A stretch of 64,000 bases of DNA from Pseudomonadota bacterium (GCA_020161665.1 JAIUPA010000043.1:62001-126000); one strand, 5' to 3'. Shown: positions 33,517 through 42,480, counted from the stretch's first letter. Translations and numbers: made by a program. The notes: generated by a model not told the origin, from the letters alone.

Positions 33517-34952
33517 GGGGCCTCGCTCAGCACCTTGCCGGGGTTCATGATACCCGCCGGATCAAACGCCTGCTTGATACGCCGCATCAGCACCATCTCG
33601 ATACTGTCACCCCGGATGGCGGCCAACTCGTCGCGCTTCAGCTGGCCGATGCCGTGTTCGGCGGAAATCGAGCCGCCATGCTTCAGCACGATCTCATGCA
33701 CGATGCGGTTGATCTCGTGCCAACGGGCGAGAAACGCCTGCTTGTCGGCCCCGACCGGCTGCGAGACATTGTAGTGAATATTGCCATCGCCCATGTGACC
33801 GAAGGGGCAGAGCCGCGCACCGGGTAGGACGGCGAGAACCGCCGCCCCCGCTTCCGCCATGAAGGCCGGAATGTGCGACACCGGAACGGAGACGTCATGC
33901 TTGATCGAGCCGCCCTCGGGACGCTGCGATTCCGACATGCTTTCGCGAAGGTGCCACAGCGCGTTTTGTTGCGCCACCGAAGCGGCCACCACGGCGTCCT
34001 CAATGATCCCGGCCTCGAAACCCTGCTCCAGAACCGCGCTCATCAACCGTTCGGCGCTGTCCGCCGTGTCGGCGGTCGAAATGTCGATCAGCACATACCA
34101 GTCATGCGGCTGCGAAAGCGGGTCGCGGACACCGGGAATATGGCGCGTGGTGAACTCCACGCCGATGCGGGCAATCAGCTCGAACCCGGTCAGCGCCGTG
34201 TGGCAAAGACCCGTCGCCAGTTCGAAGAGCCGCAACGCATCCTCGGGCGATTTCAGCCCGGCAAAGGCCACCTGATGCCCAGCAGGCTGCGGGAAAAGTT
34301 TGAGCACCGCGCCGGTGATCACGCCAAGCGTGCCCTCCGAACCGATGAACAGATCACGCAGGTCATAACCCGTATTGTCTTTCTTGAGGCGGCGCAGCCC
34401 GTTCCAGATTTCGCCGGTCGGCAGCACCACTTCCAACCCAAGGCACAGGCTTCGCATATTGCCATAGGCCAGCACGCCGGTGCCGCCCGCATTGGTGGCG
34501 AGGTTGCCGCCAATGCGGCACGAGCCTTCCGAGCCGAGCGACAAAGGAAAAAGCCGGTTTGCCGCGCTGGCGGCCGCCTGCACATCGGCAAGGATCGCCC
34601 CGCCGTCACAGGTCAGCGTATTGCCGACGGGATCGACATCGCGAATACGGTTCATCCGGTCAAGCGACAGAACGATGTCGGGCGTATCCCGGCGCGGGAT
34701 CTGCCCGCCGACCAGCCCGGTATTGCCGCTTTGCGGCACGATGGCCGTGCCGGTTTCGGTGGCGAGCTTCAGGATGGACGAAACCTCGTCCACGCTGCCG
34801 GGGCGCAAAACAAGCGGCGTTTTCGCCGGGTAAAACGCGCGGGGTTCGCAAAGATAAGGCGTCATCGCCGCCGGATCGGTGAGCGCATAGGCCGGGCCGC
34901 AAATCGCCGCAAAACGCTGAAGAAGGTCCGGGGAAGGGGGCTTTACGCTCAT
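33513..34952 (-). CDS. FAD-binding oxidoreductase, D-2-hydroxyacid dehydrogenase type (479 aa)
   Basis: FAD-linked oxidase of the GlcD/D2HGDH type. VVPQSGNTGLVGGQIP-like residues (AIVPQSGNTGLVGGQIP) bind the FAD pyrophosphate, IGGNLATNAGGTGVLAYGNM is the second FAD segment, and DNTGYDLRDLFIGSEGTLG is a family block. The C-terminal half has CPFGHMGDGNIHYN (metal or substrate His) and SAEHGIGQLKRDEL. D-2-hydroxyglutarate or D-lactate are likely substrates. Both ends overlap neighbours by 4 bases (ATGA), giving the tightly coupled set TsaC-FAD oxidase-ModE. Confidence 0.88.
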   Translation of the reverse strand: MSVKPPSPDLLQRFAAICGPAYALTDPAAMTPYLCEPRAFYPAKTPLVLRPGSVDEVSSILKLATETGTAIVPQSGNTGLVGGQIPRRDTPDIVLSLDRMNRIRDVDPVGNTLTCDGGAILADVQAAASAANRLFPLSLGSEGSCRIGGNLATNAGGTGVLAYGNMRSLCLGLEVVLPTGEIWNGLRRLKKDNTGYDLRDLFIGSEGTLGVITGAVLKLFPQPAGHQVAFAGLKSPEDALRLFELATGLCHTALTGFELIARIGVEFTTRHIPGVRDPLSQPHDWYVLIDISTADTADSAERLMSAVLEQGFEAGIIEDAVVAASVAQQNALWHLRESMSESQRPEGGSIKHDVSVPVSHIPAFMAEAGAAVLAVLPGARLCPFGHMGDGNIHYNVSQPVGADKQAFLARWHEINRIVHEIVLKHGGSISAEHGIGQLKRDELAAIRGDSIEMVLMRRIKQAFDPAGIMNPGKVLSEAP

Positions 34953-35938
34953 TCGTAGTCCTCCGGGCGCGGAGCGGCGGCGCGCGCCAGCCGGTCGTTC
35001 ACCGCTTCGCCAAGCCCCTCCTGCGGGATGGGCGAAACGGCAATGGCGGAAACACCCGCCTCATCCGCCTGCTTCATCAGATCGAAAAGCCGAGCCGCCG
35101 CCTCGGCTACATCACCCGCTTCGCTCAAGGGCAGAACCAGTGCGGCCTGATCCTCACCCGCCACTGGCAAGCTGCCGAATTTCAGAAGTGCCTCGCCGGG
35201 CGCAACGTCATGTGCGTTGAGCCGCACGAAAGCCCGCGGCGCGTAATGCGAAGCCAGCATGCCCGGCGCTTCAATGGTCGCCGTTGCCGCCGCCTTGCGC
35301 AGAAGCGCAACGCCTGCAACGGCTTCGATTGCCTCTGCCGAAAGCCCGCCGGGGCGCAACAGGCGAAGCGTGCCATCGGCCTCCACCTTCACGATGGTCG
35401 ATTCAACGCCGACACTGGCCGGGCCGCCATCGAGGATAAGCGCGAGTTTTTCGCCAAGTCCGTCGTCCACATGGCCTGCGGTGGTGGGGCTGATGCGGCC
35501 GGACGGGTTGGCGCTGGGCGCCGCCAGCGGCTTGCCGTAACGGGCAATGAGGGTGCGGGCAAAGCCCTGCGGCACGCGGATGCCCACCGTATCAAGCCCG
35601 CCGGTGGCCGCCGGCGCGATGCCGCTATCCGGCTTCAGCGGTAAAACCAGCGTCAGCGGGCCGGGCCAGAAGGCTTCGGCGAGCCTTCGCGACAGCGGGT
35701 CGAAATGGGCGTAGCGCTCGGCCATGGCAAGATCGGCCATGTGGCAGATGAGGGGATTGAAGCTCGGGCGACCCTTGACGGTGTAGATGGCGCGAACACC
35801 ATCTGGCTCCGTCGCATCCGCCGCCAGTCCGTAAACCGTCTCGGTCGGGATCGCTACCGGCAAGCCACGCGCCAGCACGGCACAGGCTCTCGCCAGTGCT
35901 TCTTCTTCCTGTCCCGCGATGTGCAGTATCGATGCCAT
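34949..35938 (-). CDS. tsaC: L-threonylcarbamoyladenylate synthase, Sua5/YwlC type (329 aa)
   Basis: Makes threonylcarbamoyl-AMP from threonine, bicarbonate and ATP, the first step of tRNA t6A37 modification. The YrdC domain covers residues 1-200 ([45 protein letters not shown]). The extra C-terminal Sua5 domain ([13 protein letters not shown] onwards) distinguishes it from short TsaC. Start ATG 35938. It heads the three-gene unit with the FAD oxidase and the ModE-like regulator, a grouping with no obvious functional logic. Confidence 0.93.
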   Translation of the reverse strand: MASILHIAGQEEEALARACAVLARGLPVAIPTETVYGLAADATEPDGVRAIYTVKGRPSFNPLICHMADLAMAERYAHFDPLSRRLAEAFWPGPLTLVLPLKPDSGIAPAATGGLDTVGIRVPQGFARTLIARYGKPLAAPSANPSGRISPTTAGHVDDGLGEKLALILDGGPASVGVESTIVKVEADGTLRLLRPGGLSAEAIEAVAGVALLRKAAATATIEAPGMLASHYAPRAFVRLNAHDVAPGEALLKFGSLPVAGEDQAALVLPLSEAGDVAEAAARLFDLMKQADEAGVSAIAVSPIPQEGLGEAVNDRLARAAAPRPEDYE

Positions 35939-35959
35939 GCCGAAAACCAGATTGACGAT

Positions 35960-35985
35960 GGAACCTTGTGCCTAATCCCGCGTTT
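35960..35985 (+). promoter_or_regulatory. Candidate EcfG (general stress sigma factor) promoter for BA14K gene
   Basis: GGAAC (35960-35964), a 16-base spacer, then CGTTT (35981-35985) matches the EcfG promoter pattern GGAAC-N16/17-CGTT of alphaproteobacteria. It points toward the BA14K gene 128 bases downstream and would give a leader of about 120 bases. Confidence 0.55.
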
Positions 35986-36112
35986 CATTGAATGCAACCA
36001 AAAGCCTCGCATTCATCCTTGCGCGACCATTAATGCGCGGTTCAGATTGGCGGGAATAGATTCACTCATAGATTGCCGGAATAAAACCGGCAGGCGAACA
36101 GGAGGGATGAAG

Positions 36113-36574
36113 ATGATGAAGCTTGTGAAGGCATTGCTGACCCTGGGTGTGGGTGCCGGCATGGTGCTCGGAACGCTCGTGCCCGCGCAGGCCATGCCGC
36201 TTGTCGCACCCAAGCCGGTGAGCGACACTCTGGTCGAAACCGTGCAGTGGGGGCCGCCCGGTCCGCGCCCCTATCGCCATTGGCATCGCCCGGCACCGCG
36301 CCCCGGCTATTACAATGGTTATCGCGGCTATCGTTACGAGCGTCCGGGCCATCGCTATTACAATGGCTACTGGTTCCCGCTCGGTGCGTTTGCGGCAGGC
36401 ACGATCATTGGCGGCGCGATTGCTGCTCCGTCGCGTCCGGCGGTCCGTCCGTCGCGCGTCAACCCGAAGCACTATGACTGGTGCTACTCGCGTTACCGCA
36501 GCTACGATGCGCGCTCCAACACCTATCAGCCGAACTACGGCCCGCGCAAACAGTGCCTCTCGCCCTATTACTGA
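36113..36574 (+). CDS. BA14K family protein (153 aa)
   Basis: Exported small protein with the BA14K signature near the end ([20 protein letters not shown], then PNYGPRKQC), first described as a Brucella abortus 14-kDa immunoreactive protein. A signal peptide ([22 protein letters not shown]) is followed by a Pro/Arg/Tyr/His-rich segment ([20 protein letters not shown]) and a hydrophobic Gly-rich helix ([17 protein letters not shown]). I pick ATG 36113 because AGGAGGG ends 6 bases before it; ATG 36107 and 36116 are alternatives. A candidate EcfG promoter lies upstream, suggesting stress induction. Confidence 0.88.
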   Translation: MMKLVKALLTLGVGAGMVLGTLVPAQAMPLVAPKPVSDTLVETVQWGPPGPRPYRHWHRPAPRPGYYNGYRGYRYERPGHRYYNGYWFPLGAFAAGTIIGGAIAAPSRPAVRPSRVNPKHYDWCYSRYRSYDARSNTYQPNYGPRKQCLSPYY

Positions 36575-36598
36575 GGCGCTGGCCCGTTGAAACCATTG

Positions 36599-36623
36599 GA
36601 CGCCCGGTCTTTCGCCGGGCGTC
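36599..36623 (+). terminator. Hairpin terminator after BA14K
   Basis: GACGCCCGG pairs perfectly with CCGGGCGTC around TCTTTCG. No T tract follows, but a related hairpin with a T tract lies at 36768-36792. Confidence 0.6.
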
Positions 36624-36659
36624 ACGTTGACCCCAAACTTTGCCTCGTCCGCATCCGTC

Positions 36660-36727
36660 ATCCTCGGGCTTGACCCGAGAATCCATCATTTCAATGACTT
36701 ATGGATGGTCGGGTCAAGCCCGACCAT
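36660..36727. repeat. Paired hairpin repeats B and A
   Basis: Repeat B with one changed end (ATCCTCGGG/CCCGAGAAT, 36660-36682) and repeat A (ATGGTCGGG/CCCGACCAT, 36705-36727) face each other with 22 bases between. The pair sits between two similar hairpins (36599 and 36768). Confidence 0.78.
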
Positions 36728-36767
36728 GACGAGAAGAGACGTTTGCGATCTTTGTCAGCAGTCTTAT

Positions 36768-36792
36768 ACCCGGTCTTTTGCCGGGCGTTTTT
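36768..36792 (+). terminator. Second terminator-like hairpin with T tract
   Basis: CCCGG/CCGGG around TCTTTTG, followed by CGTTTTTA. The loop and stem nearly repeat the BA14K hairpin at 36599-36623 (CCCGG TCTTTCG CCGGG), as if the terminator had been duplicated on each side of the repeat pair. Confidence 0.6.
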
Positions 36793-36803
36793 ACGTCGCA
36801 TAA

Positions 36804-36819
36804 TTGACGTTTACGTAAA
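36804..36819. promoter_or_regulatory. Palindromic operator-like site upstream of enoyl-CoA hydratase
   Basis: TTGACGTTTACGTAAA has the symmetric form TTnACGTnnACGTnAA. It lies 47 bases before the GTG start. From memory it resembles sites of LiuR-type MerR regulators that control branched-chain amino acid and fatty acid breakdown. The start of this site also reads as a -35 element (TTGACG). Confidence 0.45.
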
Positions 36820-36866
36820 ATCCTTATATCCCTCGGAAAAACATGCGAAGGTGAGGGAGAGACAGC

Positions 36867-37625
36867 GTGTCGGATGATCATATTCTTCTGGAAACATCGG
36901 CGGAGCATCCGGGGGTGCGGGTCATCCGCTTCAACCGTCCGGACAAGAAAAACGCCATTACTGAGGCCATGTATCGCCGTATGGCCGATGGCCTGAAGGC
37001 GGCGAATGCCGATCCGGACATCCGCGCCATCGCTTTTCTCGGGACGCAAGGCTGCTTCACCGCCGGAAACGACATGAAGGATTTTCTGGCCTATGCGCTG
37101 GGCGGTGGCAATGCCCGGCCTGCGGCCTTCGATTTTCTGGTGGAACTGGCGGGCAGCGAAAAGCCTGTGGTCTCCGGTGTTGATGGTCTGGCGATTGGCA
37201 TCGGCACGACGCTCAACATGCATTGCGACCTGACGGTCGCCTCGGCCCGCAGCCTTTTCAAGACACCCTTTGCCGAACTCGGTCTGGTGCCGGAAGCAGG
37301 CTCCAGCCTGCTCGGTCCACTCGCCATGGGCCATCAAAGCGCCTTCGGCCTTCTGGTCATTGGCGAGGGGATGAGCGGGGAAGCCGCCCGCGAGGCAGGT
37401 CTTGTCTATCGTGTCGTGGAACCGGAACAGGTGGAAGCAGAAGCCTTGCGCCTCGCCGCCCGTCTGGCATCCCTGCCGCCGGAAGCGGTCTCGATCAGCC
37501 GCACCCTGTTGCGTGGCGATCGCGCCGCCCTCAAGGCCCGCATGGAAGAGGAGCTTGTCCACTTCATGGCACGGCTCAAGAGCGAGGAAGCCCGCGCGGC
37601 CTTCGAGGCCTTCTTGAAGAAATAA
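36867..37625 (+). CDS. Enoyl-CoA hydratase/isomerase family protein (252 aa)
   Basis: Crotonase-fold enzyme. VIRFNRPDKKNAITEAMYRR is the N-terminal block, GCFTAGNDMKDFLAYA forms the first oxyanion loop, and DGLAIGIGTTLNMHCDLTVAS with FKTPFAELGLVPEAGSS is the second loop and active-site segment. The classical catalytic pair cannot be confirmed, so hydratase and isomerase roles are both open. The start is GTG 36867 with GAGGGAGA upstream. A palindromic operator-like site 47 bases upstream suggests control by a catabolic regulator. Confidence 0.88.
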   Translation: MSDDHILLETSAEHPGVRVIRFNRPDKKNAITEAMYRRMADGLKAANADPDIRAIAFLGTQGCFTAGNDMKDFLAYALGGGNARPAAFDFLVELAGSEKPVVSGVDGLAIGIGTTLNMHCDLTVASARSLFKTPFAELGLVPEAGSSLLGPLAMGHQSAFGLLVIGEGMSGEAAREAGLVYRVVEPEQVEAEALRLAARLASLPPEAVSISRTLLRGDRAALKARMEEELVHFMARLKSEEARAAFEAFLKK

Positions 37626-37673
37626 CCGCGAGGGGGGCGGTATGGTCTCTTGCCCCTCATCCTCCTGCCGGGA

Positions 37674-37755
37674 CCTTCTCCCCGCAGGCGGGGCGAAGGG
37701 ACGAGGAGGCGGGGCCTTGCCACAAATCCCTTCTCCCCGTTTGAACGGGGAGGTG
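37674..37755. repeat. CTTCTCCCC-type hairpin repeats
   Basis: CCTTCTCCCCGC/GCGGGGCGAAGG at 37674-37699 and CCTTCTCCCCGT/ACGGGGAGGTG at 37729-37755 fill the 169-base gap between the convergent enoyl-CoA hydratase and RNA methyltransferase genes. Confidence 0.72.
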
Positions 37756-37794
37756 TGGCGGTAGCCGGATGAAGGGAAGGCAAACCCCTCAAGC

Positions 37795-39045
37795 TTATCG
37801 GCTGAGAAGTGCCACGGCCTCGACGTGATGGCTCCACAGGAACTGGTCGATCGGCGTCACACTGTCGATCTTCCAGCCCGCATCCACCAGAATGCCGAGA
37901 TCGCGCGCCAGCGTCAGCGGATTGCACGAAACGGCGGCGATCTTGCCAACGGTGGTGCGCGCCATTTCGCGCACCTGCGCTTCGGCCCCGGCGCGCGGCG
38001 GATCGAACACGATGCCGTCGAAGGGTTTCAGCTCAGACGCCATCAGCGGGCGGCGAAACAGATCGCGCCGCTCCACCGTCACCGGCTTCAGCCCTTGCGT
38101 ATTGCGCGCCGCATGATCGAGCGCCTTAAGCGCCTTTTCCTCGCCTTCCGCGGCGTGGACGCGGGCCTTGTGGGCCAGACGCAGCGCGAAGGTTCCCGAC
38201 CCGGCAAAGAGATCGACCACCTTCTTGCACTTCGCCAGATGCCCGGAAACGAGCGCCGCCATGGCCTCTTCCGCCGGGCGCGTCGCCTGCGTGAAACCGG
38301 CAGGCGGCGGCGAAACGGTCACGCCACCGAAATCGAGCACCGGCTTTTGCGGTTCGATCAGCACTTCGCCATCCAGCGAAACACGGGTGATGCCGCGCGT
38401 GGCCAGCACGGCCTGCGTCAACGCCCGGCGTTCCTTGTCACCCACCTTGCGAATGCCCTCGAAGCCGAGGTCAAGGCCGGAGAGCGTTTCCAGAACCGTC
38501 AGGCGGAAGGGATCGGCATTGGTGGAAAGCGCCAGCGCCAGCGTCTTGATCAGTTCCAGCCGGGCCATGATGCCGGGGGCGGCCACAGGACATTCCGTAA
38601 TCGCGACAATGTGGTGGCTTGCCGGACTGTTGAAGCCCAGCAGCATGTCTTTCTCGGTGCGGCGAAGCGTGAAAATGGTGCGGCGGCGTTCTCCCGCCGC
38701 CGCAGGAATGAGATCGCCGACCGGCGCATCGATCCCCTTGGCTTTCAGCGCATCCACCACCAGATTGCGTTTGAAGGCGCGATAGGCGTCATCGGAAAGG
38801 TGCTGCAGCGAGCAGCCGCCGCAGGTGCCGCCAACGCCATCCGGGCCGAAATGACGGCAAACCGGCTCGCGCCGGTCCGGTGAAGGGGTGGTGATCGACA
38901 TGATCGTGCCCTGGTTCTTGACCCGGGCAATCGCCAGCGTATCGCCCGGCAGACCGAAGGGCACGTAAACCGTGCCGGTCGGCGTATGGGCAATGCCATC
39001 ACCTTCGGCCCCCAGCGCGGTGATCGAAACGGTTTCGGTGCTCAT
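37795..39045 (-). CDS. RlmD/TrmA-type RNA (uracil-5-)-methyltransferase (416 aa)
   Basis: SAM-dependent m5U methyltransferase. The N-terminal TRAM-like RNA-binding domain (residues 1-60) is followed by Cys residues for a 4Fe-4S cluster (C68 region, then GGTCGGCSLQHL, and a later Cys in ITECPVAAPG). The SAM loop is DLFAGSGTFALRLA, FDPPRAGAEAQV is the catalytic-site segment and the nucleophile is Cys in AVSCNPLTLARDL. The RNA target (23S U747/U1939-like or tRNA U54) cannot be decided. Its ATG overlaps the tlyA stop by 4 bases. Confidence 0.9.
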   Translation of the reverse strand: MSTETVSITALGAEGDGIAHTPTGTVYVPFGLPGDTLAIARVKNQGTIMSITTPSPDRREPVCRHFGPDGVGGTCGGCSLQHLSDDAYRAFKRNLVVDALKAKGIDAPVGDLIPAAAGERRRTIFTLRRTEKDMLLGFNSPASHHIVAITECPVAAPGIMARLELIKTLALALSTNADPFRLTVLETLSGLDLGFEGIRKVGDKERRALTQAVLATRGITRVSLDGEVLIEPQKPVLDFGGVTVSPPPAGFTQATRPAEEAMAALVSGHLAKCKKVVDLFAGSGTFALRLAHKARVHAAEGEEKALKALDHAARNTQGLKPVTVERRDLFRRPLMASELKPFDGIVFDPPRAGAEAQVREMARTTVGKIAAVSCNPLTLARDLGILVDAGWKIDSVTPIDQFLWSHHVEAVALLSR

Positions 39046-39806
39046 GAACGGTCCTCCGGCTTGCGGCCTGCCAGCAAGAATTCGCGGTTGCCGTCCCCGC
39101 CTTCAATCGGGGAGGGGATCAGGCCAAGGCTTTCCCAGCCCATCTCGTCAACAAGCCAGTGCTGCAGGCTTTCCGCCACATCCGGCGCGGTTTCCGGGTC
39201 TTTGAGAAGGCCAGCCTTGCTGATGGCATCGCGACCTGCCTCGAACTGCGGCTTGACCAGCAGCGCGCAAAGCGCACCGGGCCGGGCCAGATCAAGAGCC
39301 GGTGCCAGCGCCAGTTTCAGCGAAATGAAGGAGACATCGGACACGATGAAATCAATCACCGCGTCGTCAATGTCTTCACTGGCGAGATTGCGGGCGTTCA
39401 GGCCCTCGATATTGGTGACGCGCGCATCACCGGCAATGGTCGGGTGCATCTGCCCGTGGCCGACATCGATGGAGATGACGTGACTTGCGCCGCGTTCCAG
39501 GAGAACCTGCGTGAAGCCGCCAGTCGATGCGCCGACATCCAGACAATGCTGGTCCTTCGGGGAAAGGGCGAAATGATCAAGCGCCGCCACGAGCTTGAGC
39601 GCGGCACGCGAGACGTAATGCTGCGCCGGGTCATCAATCTCGATGGTCGCATGGGCCGTGATATGGGCGCTCGGCTTTGTCACCACGCGTCCGTTTACCT
39701 TCACCGTGCCACGTTGCACGGCATCGCGAGCGCGCGAACGGCTTTCGAAAAGCCCGCGCATGAGAAGAAGCTGATCGAGCCTCTGATCTTCTGTTTCTTG
39801 TGCCAT
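39042..39806 (-). CDS. tlyA: TlyA family 2'-O-methyltransferase (254 aa)
   Basis: TlyA enzymes 2'-O-methylate rRNA (C1409 of 16S and C1920 of 23S in mycobacteria). An S4 RNA-binding domain (QRLDQLLLMRGLFESRSRARDAVQRGTV in parts, residues 7-65) precedes the FtsJ-type domain: KDQHCLDVGASTGGFTQVLL is the SAM loop, with FIVSDVSFISL as the catalytic region. Start ATG 39806; the in-frame TTG at 39842 adds 12 unrelated residues. It is coupled to the RlmD-like gene and usually sits near dxs and xseB, which here are about 4-7 kb upstream on the same strand. Confidence 0.9.
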   Translation of the reverse strand: MAQETEDQRLDQLLLMRGLFESRSRARDAVQRGTVKVNGRVVTKPSAHITAHATIEIDDPAQHYVSRAALKLVAALDHFALSPKDQHCLDVGASTGGFTQVLLERGASHVISIDVGHGQMHPTIAGDARVTNIEGLNARNLASEDIDDAVIDFIVSDVSFISLKLALAPALDLARPGALCALLVKPQFEAGRDAISKAGLLKDPETAPDVAESLQHWLVDEMGWESLGLIPSPIEGGDGNREFLLAGRKPEDRS

Positions 39807-39854
39807 GGGTCCGTCAATGACTGCCCGCGGCTTCGCGTGCAAGCGGAATTTCGC

Positions 39855-40112
39855 TCAGAGCCAGAAGATGTGGCCGCGATACTTGGCTTTGTCCATATCG
39901 AGCAGGCGCTGCATCGGCGCAATCTTGCTCTCGTCGCGCACCGTCAGCCGCAATTCCTGCGCAACGTCGATGCTGGCGCGAAGGGCAGGCAGCTTTTCCT
40001 GAACGCGCTCAATCGCCAGAATTTCAATATTGTGATCATAGACCGGAAGTTCGTCTGCAAGTGCCGGGGTGGCAAAGGCCAGCAGAAGAAGCGCGCAAAC
40101 GCTCGATTTCAT
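39855..40112 (-). CDS. Small secreted protein (85 aa), function unknown
   Basis: A clean signal peptide (MKSSVCALLLLAFATPALA) with a cleavage site after ALA-D precedes a 66-residue mature part (LPVYDHNIEILAIERVQEKL through KYRGHIFWL) with no Cys and a mixed charge pattern. I do not recognise a family. Start ATG 40112 has AGGGA upstream. It lies 48 bases before tlyA on the same strand and may share its transcript. Confidence 0.65.
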   Translation of the reverse strand: MKSSVCALLLLAFATPALADELPVYDHNIEILAIERVQEKLPALRASIDVAQELRLTVRDESKIAPMQRLLDMDKAKYRGHIFWL

Positions 40113-40384
40113 GGACGTTGTTCCCTGTTATATTTTGTTATGCGGAAACAATCGCAGCAAAAACTTCAAATTCGCCCAAGGAAAATGGTTAGGCAGGCTC
40201 CAACCGGAAAGGTTAAGGAGCGGTTTTGAGAGGCGCTCATTAACGGCTTCTAAAGAAGCTTGGCGCAAGTTGGTTCAATACAATGCCGCTATGTCCGGCA
40301 TGCTGCGCCATGAGGGCGCGTTCTCACCCCTGAATTGGCTGTTTTACGCGCGTGACTGCGCGTGCTTTTCGAGACGAGTGTCCG

Positions 40385-42421
40385 ATGCTGCTGAACAAGC
40401 TCTCCCTGAACGTCAAGCTGGCGCTGACCTTCATGACTGTCATGGCCTTTTGCGGCCTGGCGTCCTTGATCGTCTATCTTCAGGTTTACAAGGTCAATGA
40501 GGCGGGTGAGGTACATTCGGGCACCGTGGCGTTGGCTGAAACCATTGATGTCGCCTTGAGCGAGGTTTTGACCCGCTCGGTCCATGTACAGCATTTTCTG
40601 GTGAACCGTTCCGAAGAAGAGCGCGCTGAAGTCGCCGCTGCCGGTCAACGTGCCATGCAGGCCATCGACAAGGCCCGTACGATGGCAGTCGACGATGCCA
40701 AGCTTGTGGCTGAACTGGACAAGATGCATGCCGCTGCCGAGACGCTGCGTACCGCCGTCATCGAGCCGCAGATGGCTGCCGCCAAGGATGCCACCGTTTC
40801 GCTGTCCGATGTTGCCGTCATCGGCGCAAAAGAAGCCGTGAGCGCGCTGAAAGCGTTCCAGACGGCTGAGGCTGAAGCCTCGAAAATAGTTCTGGCCAAG
40901 GCCGCAGCCGCTGAAGAGATGGAAGGCAAGGCCTCCTCCGGTGTCGAATGGGCGCTCCTTCTGGGCGGCAGCATTGCCGGTCTGGTGGCTGTCGTTCTCG
41001 TCGTTCTTCTGTCGCGCGCCATTGTCACGCCCGTTGTCGGCATGACCCGCGCCATGACCCGCCTTGCTGAAGGCGATTACAATGTGGATGTTCCGGCCAC
41101 GCACCGCGCCGATGAAGTGGGCTTGATGGCCAAGGCGGTTCTGGTGTTCCGTCAGGCCGCCCAGGACAAGCTGCGCCTGTCTTCGGAAACCGACGCCATG
41201 CGCATGCAGGCCGAGGAAGAGCGCAACCGCAATGACCGTGCCCGCGCCGAGCGTGAGGAGCATGCCAACTTTGCCGTCAACGAACTGGCAGCCGGTCTGC
41301 AGGCGCTCGCCAATGGTGACCTTTCCTGGCGCCTCAATCGTCCCTTCAACGGCCAGATCGACAAGCTGCGCGCCGACTTCAACAATTCCGCTGAAAAGCT
41401 GCAGATGGCCATGCGTCGCGTCGGCACCAATGCCGATGCCATCAATGCCGGCGCTTCGGAAATCCGCACCGCTGCCGATGCGCTGGCCCAGCGCACCGAA
41501 CAGCAGGCTGCATCCGTCGAGCAGACGGCGGCTGCCCTTGAGGAAGTCACGACCACGGTGCGCGATTCCGCGCGCGGTGCCGAACAGGCCGGTACGCTTG
41601 TTGCCAAGGCCCGCGAGGAAGCCAAGAAGTCCGGCGAAGTCATGCGCCGCGCCGTGGCCGCCATGAAGGAAATCGAAAAGTCTTCCGGCGAAATCGGCAA
41701 CATCATCGGTGTGATTGATGAAATCGCCTTCCAGACCAACCTTCTGGCGCTGAACGCCGGTGTTGAAGCCGCACGCGCCGGTGATGCCGGCAAGGGCTTT
41801 GCCGTTGTCGCACAGGAAGTGCGCGAACTGGCCCAGCGTTCGGCCAATGCCGCCAAGGAAATCAAGGCGCTGGTCGGTACGTCCGGTCAGCAGGTCCACA
41901 ATGGTGTGGCGCTCGTCAACGACACCGGCAAGGCGCTGGAAGCCATCATTGCCGAGGTTGAGGAAATCGACACCCATGTGGCAACGATTGTCATCGCATC
42001 CCGCGAACAGTCGACCGGCCTTCTGGAAATCAGCCAGGCCGTCCACACCATGGATCAGGGCACGCAGCGCAATGCCGCCATGGTGGAAGAACAGACCGCG
42101 GCAAGCCATGCGCTGGCCCGCGAAGCGCAGTCGCTGAACGAAATGCTGACCCAGTTCCAGTTGGGCGATGGACGCGTCGCCGCCAGTGCATCGAGCATGG
42201 CAGCGCCCTCGCGCAGCGCATCGCCGCCGCCAGCAGCATCGCGCCCGCCGGTTTCCCGTGTCGCCATGGAGCGCCCGCCGGTGGCTGCCGCCCCGAAACC
42301 CGCATCGCCTGCTTCGCGCCCGGCCGCTTCCCCGGCCCGTGCCCTTGGCCAGAGTCTGGCCAACGCATTCGGTGCGAAGTCTTCCTCCTCTGCCGGCGAG
42401 CCGGACTGGACGGAGTTCTGA
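40385..42421 (+). CDS. Methyl-accepting chemotaxis protein (678 aa)
   Basis: Transmembrane chemoreceptor. TM1 is about residues 12-32, a mainly helical periplasmic sensor region spans about 35-187, and TM2 is 189-209. Two HAMP-like segments follow (210-262, [11 protein letters not shown]; and about 305-345, [14 protein letters not shown]). The signalling hairpin tip ([40 protein letters not shown]) is at about 440-490. The C-terminus ends DWTEF, much like the NWETF tether for CheR/CheB, after a Pro/Ala-rich linker. Start ATG 40385; GTG 40352 is also in frame. The ligand is unknown, and no che genes are nearby. Confidence 0.93.
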   Translation: MLLNKLSLNVKLALTFMTVMAFCGLASLIVYLQVYKVNEAGEVHSGTVALAETIDVALSEVLTRSVHVQHFLVNRSEEERAEVAAAGQRAMQAIDKARTMAVDDAKLVAELDKMHAAAETLRTAVIEPQMAAAKDATVSLSDVAVIGAKEAVSALKAFQTAEAEASKIVLAKAAAAEEMEGKASSGVEWALLLGGSIAGLVAVVLVVLLSRAIVTPVVGMTRAMTRLAEGDYNVDVPATHRADEVGLMAKAVLVFRQAAQDKLRLSSETDAMRMQAEEERNRNDRARAEREEHANFAVNELAAGLQALANGDLSWRLNRPFNGQIDKLRADFNNSAEKLQMAMRRVGTNADAINAGASEIRTAADALAQRTEQQAASVEQTAAALEEVTTTVRDSARGAEQAGTLVAKAREEAKKSGEVMRRAVAAMKEIEKSSGEIGNIIGVIDEIAFQTNLLALNAGVEAARAGDAGKGFAVVAQEVRELAQRSANAAKEIKALVGTSGQQVHNGVALVNDTGKALEAIIAEVEEIDTHVATIVIASREQSTGLLEISQAVHTMDQGTQRNAAMVEEQTAASHALAREAQSLNEMLTQFQLGDGRVAASASSMAAPSRSASPPPAASRPPVSRVAMERPPVAAAPKPASPASRPAASPARALGQSLANAFGAKSSSSAGEPDWTEF

Positions 42422-42440
42422 TCCATTCTGCTTTGAAAGC

Positions 42441-42480
42441 AAAAAGCCGCGAGATCGAAAGGTTTCGCGGCTTTTTGTTT
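42441..42480 (+). terminator. Terminator after the chemoreceptor gene
   Basis: AAAAAGCCGCGA pairs with TCGCGGCTTTTT around about 12 bases, followed by GTTT. A strong classic Rho-independent terminator. Confidence 0.9.
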
